A stretch of 64,000 nucleotides of DNA from Flavobacterium branchiarum (GTDB lineage Bacteria > Bacteroidota > Bacteroidia > Flavobacteriales > Flavobacteriaceae): positions 372,001-436,000 of the forward strand of contig NZ_JAUFQQ010000005.1 of NCBI RefSeq assembly GCF_030409845.1. Reading direction: 5' to 3'. Within the stretch, counting starts at the first letter, position 1. Each line of letters starts with the position of its first letter. This document shows positions 42,422 to 55,038 of the stretch, piece by piece. The notes below the pieces were generated by a model, which ran no database searches, was not told where the DNA came from, and was given only the letters and a program-made list of their open reading frames with translations. The translations under genes and the position numbers were made by a program.

Positions 42422-45394
42422 TTATTCAGCATTTTTATGTCTTTCTTCGATTGAAATTTTATCCGCAGCAGAAATAGAATCTACTAATACTGGAGTTGCA
42501 ATAAATAAAGAAGAATATGTACCTACAATAATACCAACCAACATAGCGAAGATAAATCCTCTAATTGATTCACCACCAAAAATAAACATGATTAATAATA
42601 CCACGATCATTGTCAATGAAGTATTGATTGTTCTAGACATTGTTGTATTAATAGAGTCATTTACAATCTGCTCAAAAGAACCTTTTGTTTTTCCTGCTAA
42701 AAATTCACGAACCCTGTCAAATACAATTACTGTATCATTCATTGAATATCCAATTACAGTAAGAATCGCTGCAATAAAGTGCTGATCTACCTCCATACCA
42801 AATGGCATGAATTTGTAACACAATGAATAAATACCTAATACGAAAATAACATCGTGAGCAATAGCTGCAATCGCACCTAAACTAAATTGCCATTTTCTAA
42901 AACTAATCATCAAGTATAAGAATACAATTGCCATTGCACCAAGTACAGCCCAATATGCATTTGTTTTGATATCTTCAGCAACTGCTGGTCCTACTTTTGA
43001 TGCTTGTACAATACCTAATTTTTTACCTTCATAAGCATTTACAAATTTATCATAAGTTAAACCATCTGAATAGTATTTTTTCAAATTATCAAACAATAAT
43101 TTATTTACTTCTTCGTCAGCTTTAATACCGTGCTCTTCAACTTTATATTTAGTTGTAATTTTTAATTGGTTGTCTTTACCAAAAACTTTTGCTTCAGCAC
43201 TACCAAAAACTACAGCCAATTCATCTTTAACAACTTCTGCTTGTACAGGTTTCTCAAAACGAATTTGGAATGTTCTTCCTCCAACGAAATCCACACCTTG
43301 ATCCAGTCCGTTTATACACAATGATGTAATACTAACTACTACAACTACACTTGAGAATAGGTAAGTCCATTTTTTAACTCCTAAGAAATCAAAATGGAAG
43401 TTATTAAACATGTTTTTAGAGAAATTAGTTACGAATGTTAAATCATTCTTTTTACTAATGTTTCTATCAATAAATATTCTAGCTATGAAGATAGAAGTAA
43501 ATAAAGAGGTAATAATACCAATTAACAAAGTAGTAGCAAAACCTTTAATTGGCCCTGAACCGAATATAAACAATACAGCTCCAGTTAAAATATGCGTAAC
43601 GTTTGCATCTGTAATAGATGACATCGCACCTCTCCAGCTATATGAAGTTTTAATTGCCTCGTCAAGTGTTTTACCTGCTCTCAATTCTTCTTTAGCTCTT
43701 TCATATATAATAATATTCGCATCTACAGCAGTTCCCATAGTTAATACGATACCAGCAATACCAGGTAATGTAAGAACCGCTCCTAAACTTGCTAAAATTC
43801 CGAATAAGAAAAGTAAGTTAACTGCCAATGCAAGATTAGCATACCAACCTGCTTTACCATAATAGATCATCATCCAAAGAGATACTAAAAGTAAACCTAC
43901 GATAGCTGAAGTTGTTCCATTATCAATAGCTTCTTGACCAAGGGATGGCCCTACAACTTCTGATTGAACGATATCAGCAGCAGCAGGTAATTTACCAGCT
44001 CTTAATACGTTTGCTAAATCTTTAGTTTCTGTAACATCAAACACACCTGAAATCTCAGATCTTCCTCCTGAAATTGGACCACTAGAAACTCCTGGAGCAG
44101 AATAAACGATATCATCAAGAACAATTGCTATATTACTTTTTTGAGTATAAGCTCTTCCTGTTAATTCTTCCCAAGCTCTTGCACCTTGACTGTTCATCTG
44201 CATAGATACAGCTGGTTTACCCATTTGGTCAAAAGTATCTTTTGCATCAGTTACAACACCACCGCTCATTGCAGCAACGTTATCTCTATTTCCTTTTAAA
44301 GCATATAATTCAACAGCTTCAATTTCTTTTCCTTTTGCATCTTTAACATCTGTTGGTTTTCCCCAAACAAATTTTGCGTAACGTTGATCCGCAGCCAACA
44401 ATACTCTAATATCTGGTCTTTTTAAATAACCATTTACAGTTGCAGTATCTTTTGGTGAGAAAAGACCTAAAACTGGTCCACCACCTTGACCTATAATTTT
44501 ATCAAATAAAGGATTATTTCCTTTTTTTGTAGCAAGTGAATCTTTACCACCTGTAAGTAAATCATTCAATGAATCTTTAACTACAGCTTTAGTTTCAACT
44601 TTATTGATTTCGGTTTTCTTTAAAGCTTCGTTAGCAGCTACTAAGAAATTACCCATTTCTTCAATTTTGTATGTTTCCCAAAACTCTAATTGAGCAGTAC
44701 TTTGCAATAATTTCTTGATTCTATCAACATCTTTTGCACCTGGAAGTTCAACAAGAATTCTTCCTGTTTCTCCAATTTTTTGAATATTTGGTTGCGTTAC
44801 ACCAAATTTATCGATACGTTTTCTTAGTACTCCAAAAGCACTATCTACTGACTCATCAACTTTTCTTTTGATTACTTTTTTAACTTGAGCATCGCTCATT
44901 TGGAAATCAATTCCACCTTCACCTTGCAAACTTCTGTTAGCAAAAATATCTGGAGAAGCTAGTTTTACTGTTCCATTTGAATTTGCTTCAAATGCTTCAA
45001 AAAACGCATCTAAATACGTTTGATTTCCTTTTTGATTTGCAGTTGCATCTGCTAATGACTTATTAAAAACTGGATTTTTAGAATTATTAGCCAATCCTTT
45101 CAAAACATCTTTTACAGAGATTTGAAGAATAACATTTATTCCTCCTTCTAAGTCAAGACCTTTATTGATTTGCTTGTCTTTTACCTCGTTAAAAGTAAAA
45201 CTAGTAAATCCTAAATTGAAAACTTTTTCTTTACCAATAGAATCCAAATATTTAATTTCTTTATCAGGATCGTTTCCTGCGAAAGATTTCGCATCACTTT
45301 TTACCTTATCAGCGACAAAAGTGAAAGAAAGTTGGTAAATACTTACCAATGCAAATAGAATTGCGAAAAATTTAATAAGTCCTTTATTCTGCAT
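42422..45394 (-). CDS. secDF: Protein translocase subunit SecDF (fusion)
   Basis: 990 residues, the SecD and SecF proteins fused as usual in Bacteroidota. The SecD half is about 1-640, with the periplasmic P1 domain and TM motif GTAVDANIIIYERAKEEL. The SecF half is about 680-990, with YSMNDTVIVFDRVREFLAGK. The protein uses the proton motive force to assist SecYEG export at the inner membrane. N-terminal helix at 5-25. Monocistronic. It is needed for the many exported proteins seen here. Confidence 0.96.
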   Translation of the reverse strand: MQNKGLIKFFAILFALVSIYQLSFTFVADKVKSDAKSFAGNDPDKEIKYLDSIGKEKVFNLGFTSFTFNEVKDKQINKGLDLEGGINVILQISVKDVLKGLANNSKNPVFNKSLADATANQKGNQTYLDAFFEAFEANSNGTVKLASPDIFANRSLQGEGGIDFQMSDAQVKKVIKRKVDESVDSAFGVLRKRIDKFGVTQPNIQKIGETGRILVELPGAKDVDRIKKLLQSTAQLEFWETYKIEEMGNFLVAANEALKKTEINKVETKAVVKDSLNDLLTGGKDSLATKKGNNPLFDKIIGQGGGPVLGLFSPKDTATVNGYLKRPDIRVLLAADQRYAKFVWGKPTDVKDAKGKEIEAVELYALKGNRDNVAAMSGGVVTDAKDTFDQMGKPAVSMQMNSQGARAWEELTGRAYTQKSNIAIVLDDIVYSAPGVSSGPISGGRSEISGVFDVTETKDLANVLRAGKLPAAADIVQSEVVGPSLGQEAIDNGTTSAIVGLLLVSLWMMIYYGKAGWYANLALAVNLLFLFGILASLGAVLTLPGIAGIVLTMGTAVDANIIIYERAKEELRAGKTLDEAIKTSYSWRGAMSSITDANVTHILTGAVLFIFGSGPIKGFATTLLIGIITSLFTSIFIARIFIDRNISKKNDLTFVTNFSKNMFNNFHFDFLGVKKWTYLFSSVVVVVSITSLCINGLDQGVDFVGGRTFQIRFEKPVQAEVVKDELAVVFGSAEAKVFGKDNQLKITTKYKVEEHGIKADEEVNKLLFDNLKKYYSDGLTYDKFVNAYEGKKLGIVQASKVGPAVAEDIKTNAYWAVLGAMAIVFLYLMISFRKWQFSLGAIAAIAHDVIFVLGIYSLCYKFMPFGMEVDQHFIAAILTVIGYSMNDTVIVFDRVREFLAGKTKGSFEQIVNDSINTTMSRTINTSLTMIVVLLIMFIFGGESIRGFIFAMLVGIIVGTYSSLFIATPVLVDSISAADKISIEERHKNAE

Positions 45395-45571
45395 TATTAC
45401 TAAAAATTAATTATGTTTTATAGTTTGTTTTGTTTTAAATCATACAATATCAAGCCGTTGAGCAAGTTCTCATACTTAAAATGAGGCAATCATGGATTAC
45501 ATCATTTTTTTTAACCCGAGCAAATATATAATTAACGAAAAGATTAACCAATTTATTTATTAATTAATCTC

Positions 45572-45599
45572 AAAAAAAAGACTGCAAAAGTGCAGTCTT
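45572..45599 (-). terminator. Terminator of mdh
   Basis: AAGACTGCA (45578-45586) with TGCAGTCTT (45591-45599), loop AAAG, followed on the minus strand by a U run. Confidence 0.8.
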
Positions 45600-45619
45600 C
45601 TCCTATTTACTCGTAAATC

Positions 45620-46555
45620 TTATACTAAAATCGACTTTAAAGCGTCATTCATTCCTCTAACTGCATCCGCGCTTTTAGCAAATAATGCTTTTTCTTGGTC
45701 ATCCAATTTGATGTCTAAGATTTCTTCTACACCATTTTTACCAATAATACATGGTACACCAATACAAATATCATTTTGCCCGTATTCGCCTTCAACAAAA
45801 ACAGAACATGCTATCATTTTCTTTTGATCATTTAAAATACTATCAACTAAATACGCTACAGAAGCTCCTGGCGCATACCAAGCAGACGTACCTAAAAGTC
45901 CAGTAAGCGTAGCTCCACCTACCATAGTATCAGCTGCTACTTTTTGCAAAACTTCTTCAGAAAGAAATTCCGTAACAGGAATACCATTATACGAAGCTAA
46001 ACGTGTTAACGGAATCATAGTTGTATCTCCATGACCTCCAATTACCATAGCAGAAATATCATTAGCTGGTTTATCTAATGCCAAAGATAAATAGGTTCTA
46101 AAACGAGAACTATCAAGCGCTCCTCCCATACCAATTATTCTGTTTTTTGGCAACCCTGTTGATTTCAATGCCAAATATGTCATCGTATCCATAGGATTTG
46201 AAACGACCACAATTATTGTATTTGGCGAATGTTTCAATACATTTTCAGCAACTGTTTTCACAATTCCCGCATTGATACCAATTAATTCTTCGCGTGTCAT
46301 TCCAGGTTTTCTAGGAATTCCAGATGTAATTACTACTACATCACTACCAGCTGTTTTAGAATAATCATTTGTTACCCCTGATACTTTGGTATTAAAACCA
46401 GTATTTGTAGCACATTGCATAATATCCAAAGCTTTACCTTCTGCAAAACCTTCTTTGATATCCAATAATACTACTTCACTTGCAATTCCTCTATAAGAAA
46501 TAACGTCTGCACAAGTGGCACCAACGTTTCCTGCTCCTACAATGGTAACTTTCAT
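45620..46555 (-). CDS. mdh: Malate dehydrogenase
   Basis: 311 residues, cytoplasmic TCA-cycle enzyme. NAD-binding Rossmann loop GAGNVGATCADVI at 7-19. The active-site region includes TSGIPRKPGMTREELIGINA and the catalytic histidine in GGHGDTTMIP. The length and IGGHGDTTMIPL block fit the LDH-like (type 3) MDH group. It lies between secDF and gyrB on the same strand, but each has its own spacing; an independent promoter for mdh is likely in the 125 bp before it. Confidence 0.95.
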   Translation of the reverse strand: MKVTIVGAGNVGATCADVISYRGIASEVVLLDIKEGFAEGKALDIMQCATNTGFNTKVSGVTNDYSKTAGSDVVVITSGIPRKPGMTREELIGINAGIVKTVAENVLKHSPNTIIVVVSNPMDTMTYLALKSTGLPKNRIIGMGGALDSSRFRTYLSLALDKPANDISAMVIGGHGDTTMIPLTRLASYNGIPVTEFLSEEVLQKVAADTMVGGATLTGLLGTSAWYAPGASVAYLVDSILNDQKKMIACSVFVEGEYGQNDICIGVPCIIGKNGVEEILDIKLDDQEKALFAKSADAVRGMNDALKSILV

Positions 46556-46680
46556 ATTTTAAAATTTATTCGGTTATTAGTTATTTTTTGTTAATCGTTT
46601 TTTTTTTGCTAATCATTAATTTGCTTAGTAATTAGTAAAAAGCAAATGACATCGAAACAAATATAAATAATTAAACTTTT

Positions 46681-48651
<1,971 letters not shown>

Positions 48652-48659
48652 CTAACACG

Positions 48660-48667
48660 CAAATATA
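48660..48667 (-). promoter_or_regulatory. Probable -7 box of gyrB
   Basis: The minus strand reads TATATTTG (TAnnTTTG), 38 bp before the ATG. No TTTG is found 19 nt upstream, so the -33 element is weak. Confidence 0.4.
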
Positions 48668-48878
48668 TAAAAACGCAATTATATATCCGTTAAAATACCA
48701 TCTAAAGCATTTAAGTTATCAACATATTATTAAGAAATCCTGTTTTTTATAGCATAAAAAACAAAATCTCTAACTATTATAAATAACAAAATTCCAAAAC
48801 GAACATTTACAATGCTGTTTTGAAATTTTGCTAATTGACTTACTTAATTATTTTTAACTCAAAATGAAACTCATTTTA

Positions 48879-50495
48879 TTAAACTACAACTCCCGATTTA
48901 GCAATTTCTGTATCTGCTTTTACGTGAGCTGCATTTGCTCTTCCACTTGGATCTTGGTTTTCTTGCCATTTTGGAATCCATTTTCTAACCGTTTGCGCTG
49001 CGCTAACTTGTGGATAGTATTTATGAAATATTGATCTGTAAAAATAAGCTTCTTTTGTAGTTGGCGAGTTATAAGGAAACTCCGTTGTTGCTCCAGCTAA
49101 TTGTTCATCTGTAACATTCGAAGAACAATATTCAATTAACTTATCAATCCAATTGTAACCTACTCCGTCCGAGAACTGCTCTTTTTGCCTCCACAATACT
49201 TCTGCTGGCAAATACGGATCATCTGGGGTATCAAAAGCTTTTCTTAATATATATTTTTCGCTCCCTTCATATGTTTTAGGCTGTTTTTCTTCGGGTTTAA
49301 TACGAACTGCCACATCTAAGAAAGCTTTGTCTAAAAACGGGACTCTAGCCTCTAATCCATGAGCCATTGTTGACTTATCTGCTCTTAACAAATCGGCAGT
49401 GAATAATTTCTGAACTCTTTCAATTGTTTCTTTTTGAAATTCTTCTGCAGATGGCGCATTTCTAAAGTACAAATACCCTCCAAATATTTCATCTGCACCT
49501 TCTCCAGAAAGCACTACTTTTATTCCCAAATCAGCAATTGCCTTTGACAGGAAATACATTGGGGTACTTGCACGAACTGATGTTACATCATAGGTTTCTA
49601 AATGCCAAATTAGTTTATCAAGAATTTCAATTCCTTGCTCTATTGTAAAATGTATTTCATGGTGCTCTGTTCCTAAGAAATCTGCCACTTTCTTAGCTGC
49701 TTTTGCATCTGGCGCATCTGCATCTAACCCAATAGAAAACGAATGTAATTTCTCTCCTCGTTCTGCTAATAATCTAGCTGCTATTGCCGAAGTTAAAGAC
49801 GAATCTAATCCCCCTGAGAGCAATACTCCAATTGGCACATCACTCATTAAACGCTTACGAGTTGCTTCTGTCAAAGTTTCTCGAATCAGTTCTAAATCTA
49901 AGTTCTGATCTGCATTTAAATAATCTTCATATTCAGGTTGGTAATATTTTACAAAACCAGTTTTTGGTGTGTAATAATGTCCCGGAGGAAATGTTGAGAA
50001 TGACTTGCATTGATCTGCGATAGGCTTCATTTCTGACGAAAAATAAATTCTCCCTCTTTCATCCAAACCATAATACAAAGGTTTTACCCCCAATGGATCT
50101 CTTCCTGCAATAAAATCATCTCCATCAATTACAACAAAAGCCCAATCTCCATCGAGCATATTGCAAAAATCATAACCAAACTCTTCGTATAAATGAACAA
50201 TTACTTCTGAATCTGATTTTGTTCTAAAAGTATGTGCTTTTAAAATCCCATCACGTAATTCTTGATGATTGTATATTTCGCCATTATGAATCATCCAAGC
50301 AGAGGATGTTCCTTGAATAGGTTGTTTTCCCGAATGCAGATCTATAATCGACAAACGTTCATGACTCATAATATGCCCCTTTTCCATTAGATGCAAATCA
50401 CTTTCATCTGGACCACGATGTGACATTCTCTTAGAAAGTTCTTTTACAAGTTGCGGGTCTTTTCCTTTTCCAATAATGGCTAATATTCCACACAT
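48879..50495 (-). CDS. asnB: Asparagine synthase B (copy 1)
   Basis: 538 residues. The N-terminal glutaminase domain starts MCGILAIIG with nucleophile Cys2. The C-terminal synthetase domain has the PP-loop GVLLSGGLDSSLTSAIAARL. It makes asparagine from aspartate, ATP and glutamine in the cytoplasm. A second, 558-residue homologue lies 155 bp upstream (50651-52327) on the same strand. The two share SDVPIGVLLSGG/SDVPYGVLLSGG, ASTPMYFLSKAI/ASTPMWLMARVI and ADEIFGGYLYFRNAP/ADELFGGYLYFHKAP, so they are a tandem duplication. Which one is the main enzyme cannot be told from sequence. Confidence 0.92.
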   Translation of the reverse strand: MCGILAIIGKGKDPQLVKELSKRMSHRGPDESDLHLMEKGHIMSHERLSIIDLHSGKQPIQGTSSAWMIHNGEIYNHQELRDGILKAHTFRTKSDSEVIVHLYEEFGYDFCNMLDGDWAFVVIDGDDFIAGRDPLGVKPLYYGLDERGRIYFSSEMKPIADQCKSFSTFPPGHYYTPKTGFVKYYQPEYEDYLNADQNLDLELIRETLTEATRKRLMSDVPIGVLLSGGLDSSLTSAIAARLLAERGEKLHSFSIGLDADAPDAKAAKKVADFLGTEHHEIHFTIEQGIEILDKLIWHLETYDVTSVRASTPMYFLSKAIADLGIKVVLSGEGADEIFGGYLYFRNAPSAEEFQKETIERVQKLFTADLLRADKSTMAHGLEARVPFLDKAFLDVAVRIKPEEKQPKTYEGSEKYILRKAFDTPDDPYLPAEVLWRQKEQFSDGVGYNWIDKLIEYCSSNVTDEQLAGATTEFPYNSPTTKEAYFYRSIFHKYYPQVSAAQTVRKWIPKWQENQDPSGRANAAHVKADTEIAKSGVVV

Positions 50496-50650
50496 AACTA
50501 TATCTTTTTAATACTTTAAAAATTTCACTGTAACAAATATGGCTAAAATTTATCTTTTAACCACTAAATCATCAGTTTTTACTTAAAAAAAATCAAAGAA
50601 AACGTCCTCGAATAATTGAGAGCGCTTTCTTTGATATGATTTTGTTTCCT

Positions 50651-52327
50651 TTATGCTTTAACATATGCATCATCATGAACACTAGCAACTGCTCTTCCAG
50701 ATGGGTCATTCATGTTTTTGAAAGCTTCATCCCACTCCAAAGCTATTTTTGTACTACAAGCTACACTTGCTTCTTGAGGTACACATAAGGCTGCAGCATC
50801 ACTTGGGAAGTGTTCTGTAAAAATAGAACGATAGTAATATTCTTCTTTAGAGGTAGGTGTCTGTAAAGGGAATTTATATTTTGCATTTGCTAATTGCTCA
50901 TCCGAAACTTCTTTTGCTACTACTTCTTTTAAAGTATCAATCCAGCTATATCCTACTCCATCAGAAAACTGCTCTTTTTGTCTCCAAGCTACACTTTCTG
51001 GAAGCATATCTTCAAAAGCTTTACGAACTACCCATTTTTCCATCGGATGTTCTTTGTTGATCATTTTGTCTTGTGGGTTGATGCGCATGGCAACATCCAT
51101 AAATTCTTTATCCAAGAACGGCACACGTCCTTCAATTCCCCAAGCCGCTAAACTTTTGTTTGCACGCAAACAATCATACATATGCAATTTACTTAACTTA
51201 CGAACGTTTTCTTCGTGGAATTCTTTTGCATTTGGTGCTTTATGGAAATATAAATATCCTCCAAATAATTCATCAGCTCCTTCTCCCGACAATACCATTT
51301 TAATTCCCATTGACTTAATAACTCTCGCCATTAACCACATTGGTGTTGATGCTCTAACTGTTGTTACATCATACGTTTCTAGGTTATAAATTACATCACG
51401 TACAGCATCTAATCCTTCTTGGATTGTGAATTTAATTTCGTGGTGAATTGTTCCGATATGTTTTGCTACAATTTGTGCAGCAGCTAAATCTGGTGAACCA
51501 TCTAATCCTACTGAAAAAGAGTGCAATTGTGGATACCAAGCATCTGTTGTGTCATCTGACTCTATACGCTTTTGCGCATATTTTTTGGCTACAGCCGAAG
51601 TAATAGAAGAATCTAAACCTCCTGAAAGTAAAACTCCGTAAGGCACATCACTCATTAATTGTCTATGAACAGCTGCTTCAAGCGCTTTTTTAATTTCTGG
51701 AATACTTGTTTCGTTATCCTTTACAGCATCATACTCCATCCAGTCTCTTTTGTACCATTGTACAAATTCACCATCTTTACTCGTCATATAATGTCCTGGA
51801 GGAAATAACTCGATTTTTGTACAATACCCTTCTAAAGCTTTCAATTCTGAAGCTACATAAAAAGTTCCGTCTTGATCCCAGCCGATATATAACGGAATGA
51901 TTCCCATGTGATCACGAGCAATAAAATACTCATCTTTTTCTACATCATATATTGCAAATCCGAAAATACCATTCATTTCATCAATAAAATGAGGTCCTTT
52001 TTCTTTATAAAGTGCCAAGATAACTTCACAATCACTTTCTGTTTGAAAGTTATATTTCCCTTCAAATTGTTTGCGTAATTCTCTGTGGTTGTATATTTCA
52101 CCATTTGCAGCTAGAACTAATTTCTTATCTTCTGTAAACAATGGTTGTTTTCCTGAAGCTGGATCTACAATTGCCAAACGTTCATGTGATAAGATTGCTT
52201 TATCATTGCTATAAATTCCGCTCCAATCTGGTCCACGGTGGCGAATGATTTTAGACATTTCTAATACTTGAGGTCTTAAGGTTTCTGCTTTTTGTTTTAA
52301 ATCAAAGGCACATACTATTCCACACAT
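50651..52327 (-). CDS. asnB: Asparagine synthase B (copy 2)
   Basis: 558 residues, N-terminal Cys2 (MCGIVCAFD), glutaminase domain with SERLAIVDPASGKQPL-like block (HERLAIVDPASGKQPLFTED), PP-loop GVLLSGGLDSSITSAVA, and the YDVTTVRASTPMWL substrate region. It matches the usual E. coli-type AsnB length (554) better than copy 1. It is upstream in the pair and probably carries the promoter (52367-52396). Confidence 0.93.
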   Translation of the reverse strand: MCGIVCAFDLKQKAETLRPQVLEMSKIIRHRGPDWSGIYSNDKAILSHERLAIVDPASGKQPLFTEDKKLVLAANGEIYNHRELRKQFEGKYNFQTESDCEVILALYKEKGPHFIDEMNGIFGFAIYDVEKDEYFIARDHMGIIPLYIGWDQDGTFYVASELKALEGYCTKIELFPPGHYMTSKDGEFVQWYKRDWMEYDAVKDNETSIPEIKKALEAAVHRQLMSDVPYGVLLSGGLDSSITSAVAKKYAQKRIESDDTTDAWYPQLHSFSVGLDGSPDLAAAQIVAKHIGTIHHEIKFTIQEGLDAVRDVIYNLETYDVTTVRASTPMWLMARVIKSMGIKMVLSGEGADELFGGYLYFHKAPNAKEFHEENVRKLSKLHMYDCLRANKSLAAWGIEGRVPFLDKEFMDVAMRINPQDKMINKEHPMEKWVVRKAFEDMLPESVAWRQKEQFSDGVGYSWIDTLKEVVAKEVSDEQLANAKYKFPLQTPTSKEEYYYRSIFTEHFPSDAAALCVPQEASVACSTKIALEWDEAFKNMNDPSGRAVASVHDDAYVKA

Positions 52328-52366
52328 AACTATATATTTTAATATTTTTTATTCATTTTGATAAGG

Positions 52367-52396
52367 CAAATTTGCGATAACAGTTACAAATACAAA
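52367..52396 (-). promoter_or_regulatory. Possible promoter of asnB copy 2
   Basis: The minus strand has TTTG (52393-52396), 18 nt, then CAAATTTG (52367-52374), one base from TAnnTTTG at the first position. It lies 40 bp before the ATG. Confidence 0.4.
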
Positions 52397-52544
52397 ACAC
52401 AAATAGCCATTTCAGTTATAAACTATAACTAAAAACAAGAATTTACTACAAAAACAAAACATTTAAGAAGCGAAAAACAGCTTTGTAGTTATAATTTTAA
52501 ATTCTTTACTTAATTCTGGTTGAAATTTGAAAGAGAAGATTCTT

Positions 52545-52994
52545 TTAACAAACACTTTCGATAGTATAATGTGTTTTATTGATTTCAAATTTAAAACCAA
52601 CCTTATTCCCTATTAAGTGGGTTCCTAACGGAGATTGAGGCGAAAGAGCAATTACATTAATTCCGTCGATAGTTATTTTAGGCAAAGCTACACTCAAGTA
52701 CAAGTAAATCCCGTTTGCTTGAACTAAACTCCCAAGAATAATAGTCGATGAAATAAACTCGGGGTCTATTCTATCCAAAATTGTCTTTTGAACAATTGAT
52801 TCTTTTAATTTAGTAGTTAGTTTTTCCTGTTCAATATGCATCATCGATAGCGCCGTTTCGTGCTTATCTCCTGCTGAACCCTTGGCATCATTTTTAGAAT
52901 CTTCTGTCAATGCCGAAATCATGTCTTTAAAAACATCTATTCGATCCTGAACCATTTGTAAATAATAGGTATGTATTTTTTGCTTGAAAGTCAT
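52545..52994 (-). CDS. GreA/GreB C-terminal-domain-like protein
   Basis: 149 residues. The N-terminal helical part (LQMVQDRIDVFKDMISALTE) and the end ALSPQSPLGTHLIGNKVGFK resemble the C-terminal FKBP-like domain of transcript-cleavage factors (SPxGxxLxGxxvGd). The N-terminal coiled-coil acidic tip of GreA is not conserved, so cleavage activity is doubtful. A homologue is often misnamed 3-oxoacyl-ACP synthase in Flavobacterium annotations. Function unknown; cytoplasmic. Confidence 0.6.
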   Translation of the reverse strand: MTFKQKIHTYYLQMVQDRIDVFKDMISALTEDSKNDAKGSAGDKHETALSMMHIEQEKLTTKLKESIVQKTILDRIDPEFISSTIILGSLVQANGIYLYLSVALPKITIDGINVIALSPQSPLGTHLIGNKVGFKFEINKTHYTIESVC

Positions 52995-53176
52995 TTTTTT
53001 AGATTCTGAGGTTCTGATATTTTTTAACGCTAAATGCGTAAATATTTATACAAAGGTCGCAAATTAATATATTTAAAAAAACTTAGCCTTGTATTCAAGA
53101 ATAAAATAAATTCATTCCTAAATACAAGGCTAAAATTAGTTGCAAAACTTGCGTAAATCTTTGCTGTTAAGTCTCC

Positions 53177-54949
53177 TTAAAAATCAAATTTATAATTAGC
53201 TCCAGCCATAATCTGAAAACCTTGAACTGGGTAATTCAACCATCTTTGGTAAGCCTGATTCGTAATATTATTTGCTTTTAAATAGAAAGTTAATCTTTCG
53301 CTGTATTTATATCCTACATGCGCATTTAAGTCAAAATAGCTTTTTAATGTAATCGGACTTGCATCAATACCTAAGCTAGTATTTACCTGCTCATCTTTTC
53401 TTTCTCCTACATAAAACAAATTAACTCCTGCATACCATTGCTTAGTAACATTAAAATCTAAGCTTGTGCTTAATTTCATAGTCGGTAAATTCCAAGCTTC
53501 TCTTTGGTAGTCATTACTGTAACTATTAAAAGTTCCGTTAATTCCAAAAGAAACATTTTCTGAGAAATCGGCTTTCAATTCTCCGTAGAAACGCATGGTT
53601 GTCATATCATCATATACAACTTGAAAAGAATTACCAAATGCGTAATTTTCATTAGCTACGTCTTCTGTAAAATTATTGCTCTTAAACAATGCCTTATTTC
53701 TTTCATTTACATACGTTCCTTGAACTTTATAGCTTATATTATTTGCTAATTTCCCTTTTAAACCTGCAAAAATATCAAACTGTTTATCGGTTGGATTAAT
53801 ATTTAATGTTGGTGATAAGAACGGATTTTGATCTACAAAATCCATGTATGTGTTTTGTTCTAAATTTCCTTCTGCTCCAGCATAAAAAATCATTAGATCT
53901 CCAACTACTTTATAAGAAGCAGTAACATTTGGATATACTAAAATTTTGCTATTACTGTTCTCATTATCCAAACTATAGAATAATTTAGCTCCTAAATTCA
54001 AAGTCCAATCATCTTGTTGCATTACAAAGCTTGGTGATAATCCGAAGTTTGTAAAACCATATTTTATAGGTGTCAAATTTGTCTTTTCATAATTATTCTC
54101 AAAACTTCCACCAACATAATCTACAATTACATCTGTATTTATAGACTGATCCATGATCTCTACTTTAAAAGATGGTTTTATGTAAAATCTATTTTCTGAA
54201 GATTTTAAACCATCTGAAAAATGACTAAATTTCATACTTGCTTTAGTAAAAATTCCATCACTAAAATCAATATTCCCACCAAGATTTATACCGTTATACG
54301 AATGCTTTGGACTAATTCCACTAATTAACATGCCGCGATCTTGTGGAGTTAGCGTCGAACCAAAATCTACTGGCAAACCATACCAGTTATAAATCTGATT
54401 TTGATATCCTAAATCAATACTCCAAGACATGTCTCTATTTTTCACTCCGTAAATTACATCCAATGAGGTATCATAAAATTTATCGTTAAGATCAATGCCT
54501 TTGATTCCTCCTTGTGAAGATTGATGCTTGAACATTCCTGCCACGTAATCATTGTTTCCTAATTCTTGCGCTACAAATAATTCAGCATTTAAATTACCAT
54601 AATTACCAACTCCTACGGTTGCGTAATTTGTAAATAAATGCTCTTTTTTAGCTTTATCAACACCTTGCGCGTTTCCTTTAGAAGGAGTAAAAGTTGAGGC
54701 TACCGGAAAAGAAAAAATCGTGTATTTAATCGTTTCTTTAGGCGCATTACCTTCATCGTTTAATGATGGAATTTCTTTTACTTTAAAAGCATCTGAGATT
54801 GTAGGCGAATAGGCTTTTACCACATTTACTTCTTCAGTACCAATTGTTTCTTCTTTCTTTTTTGTTTCGTCTTTTTTTTGTGCTAAAGTCAACTGAGACG
54901 TTAGTAGTAAAAGAAAAGCGATATGTTTATTTTGGAAATTGATTTTCAT
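53177..54949 (-). CDS. TonB-dependent-receptor-like outer-membrane barrel
   Basis: 590 residues from the ATG at 54949, because the 17 residues before it are not signal-like and MKINFQNKHIAFLLLLTSQL begins a proper signal peptide. The mature N-terminus EEVNVVKAYSPTISDAFKVK resembles a short TonB-box-like region, but no full plug domain is present. The remainder is beta-strand-rich with a C-terminal barrel end, KANNITNQAYQRWLNYPVQG, FQIMAGANYKFDF. So this is a barrel without a plug, a type common in Bacteroidota next to TPR proteins. It overlaps no neighbour and lies 89 bp after the large TPR gene, probably the same operon. Confidence 0.72.
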   Translation of the reverse strand: MKINFQNKHIAFLLLLTSQLTLAQKKDETKKKEETIGTEEVNVVKAYSPTISDAFKVKEIPSLNDEGNAPKETIKYTIFSFPVASTFTPSKGNAQGVDKAKKEHLFTNYATVGVGNYGNLNAELFVAQELGNNDYVAGMFKHQSSQGGIKGIDLNDKFYDTSLDVIYGVKNRDMSWSIDLGYQNQIYNWYGLPVDFGSTLTPQDRGMLISGISPKHSYNGINLGGNIDFSDGIFTKASMKFSHFSDGLKSSENRFYIKPSFKVEIMDQSINTDVIVDYVGGSFENNYEKTNLTPIKYGFTNFGLSPSFVMQQDDWTLNLGAKLFYSLDNENSNSKILVYPNVTASYKVVGDLMIFYAGAEGNLEQNTYMDFVDQNPFLSPTLNINPTDKQFDIFAGLKGKLANNISYKVQGTYVNERNKALFKSNNFTEDVANENYAFGNSFQVVYDDMTTMRFYGELKADFSENVSFGINGTFNSYSNDYQREAWNLPTMKLSTSLDFNVTKQWYAGVNLFYVGERKDEQVNTSLGIDASPITLKSYFDLNAHVGYKYSERLTFYLKANNITNQAYQRWLNYPVQGFQIMAGANYKFDF

Positions 54950-55038
54950 ATTTATCATTTTTGAGAAAATAGAAAAAAGAGGATGGAAAATAGATTTCAA
55001 TATCTCTTCTCTTTATTCTATATTCTTTGTTCTATTTT

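Noticed and set aside
52545..52994. A true GreA transcript-cleavage factor
   Set aside because: Only the C-terminal domain pattern is present; the acidic N-terminal coiled-coil tip needed for cleavage is not seen.
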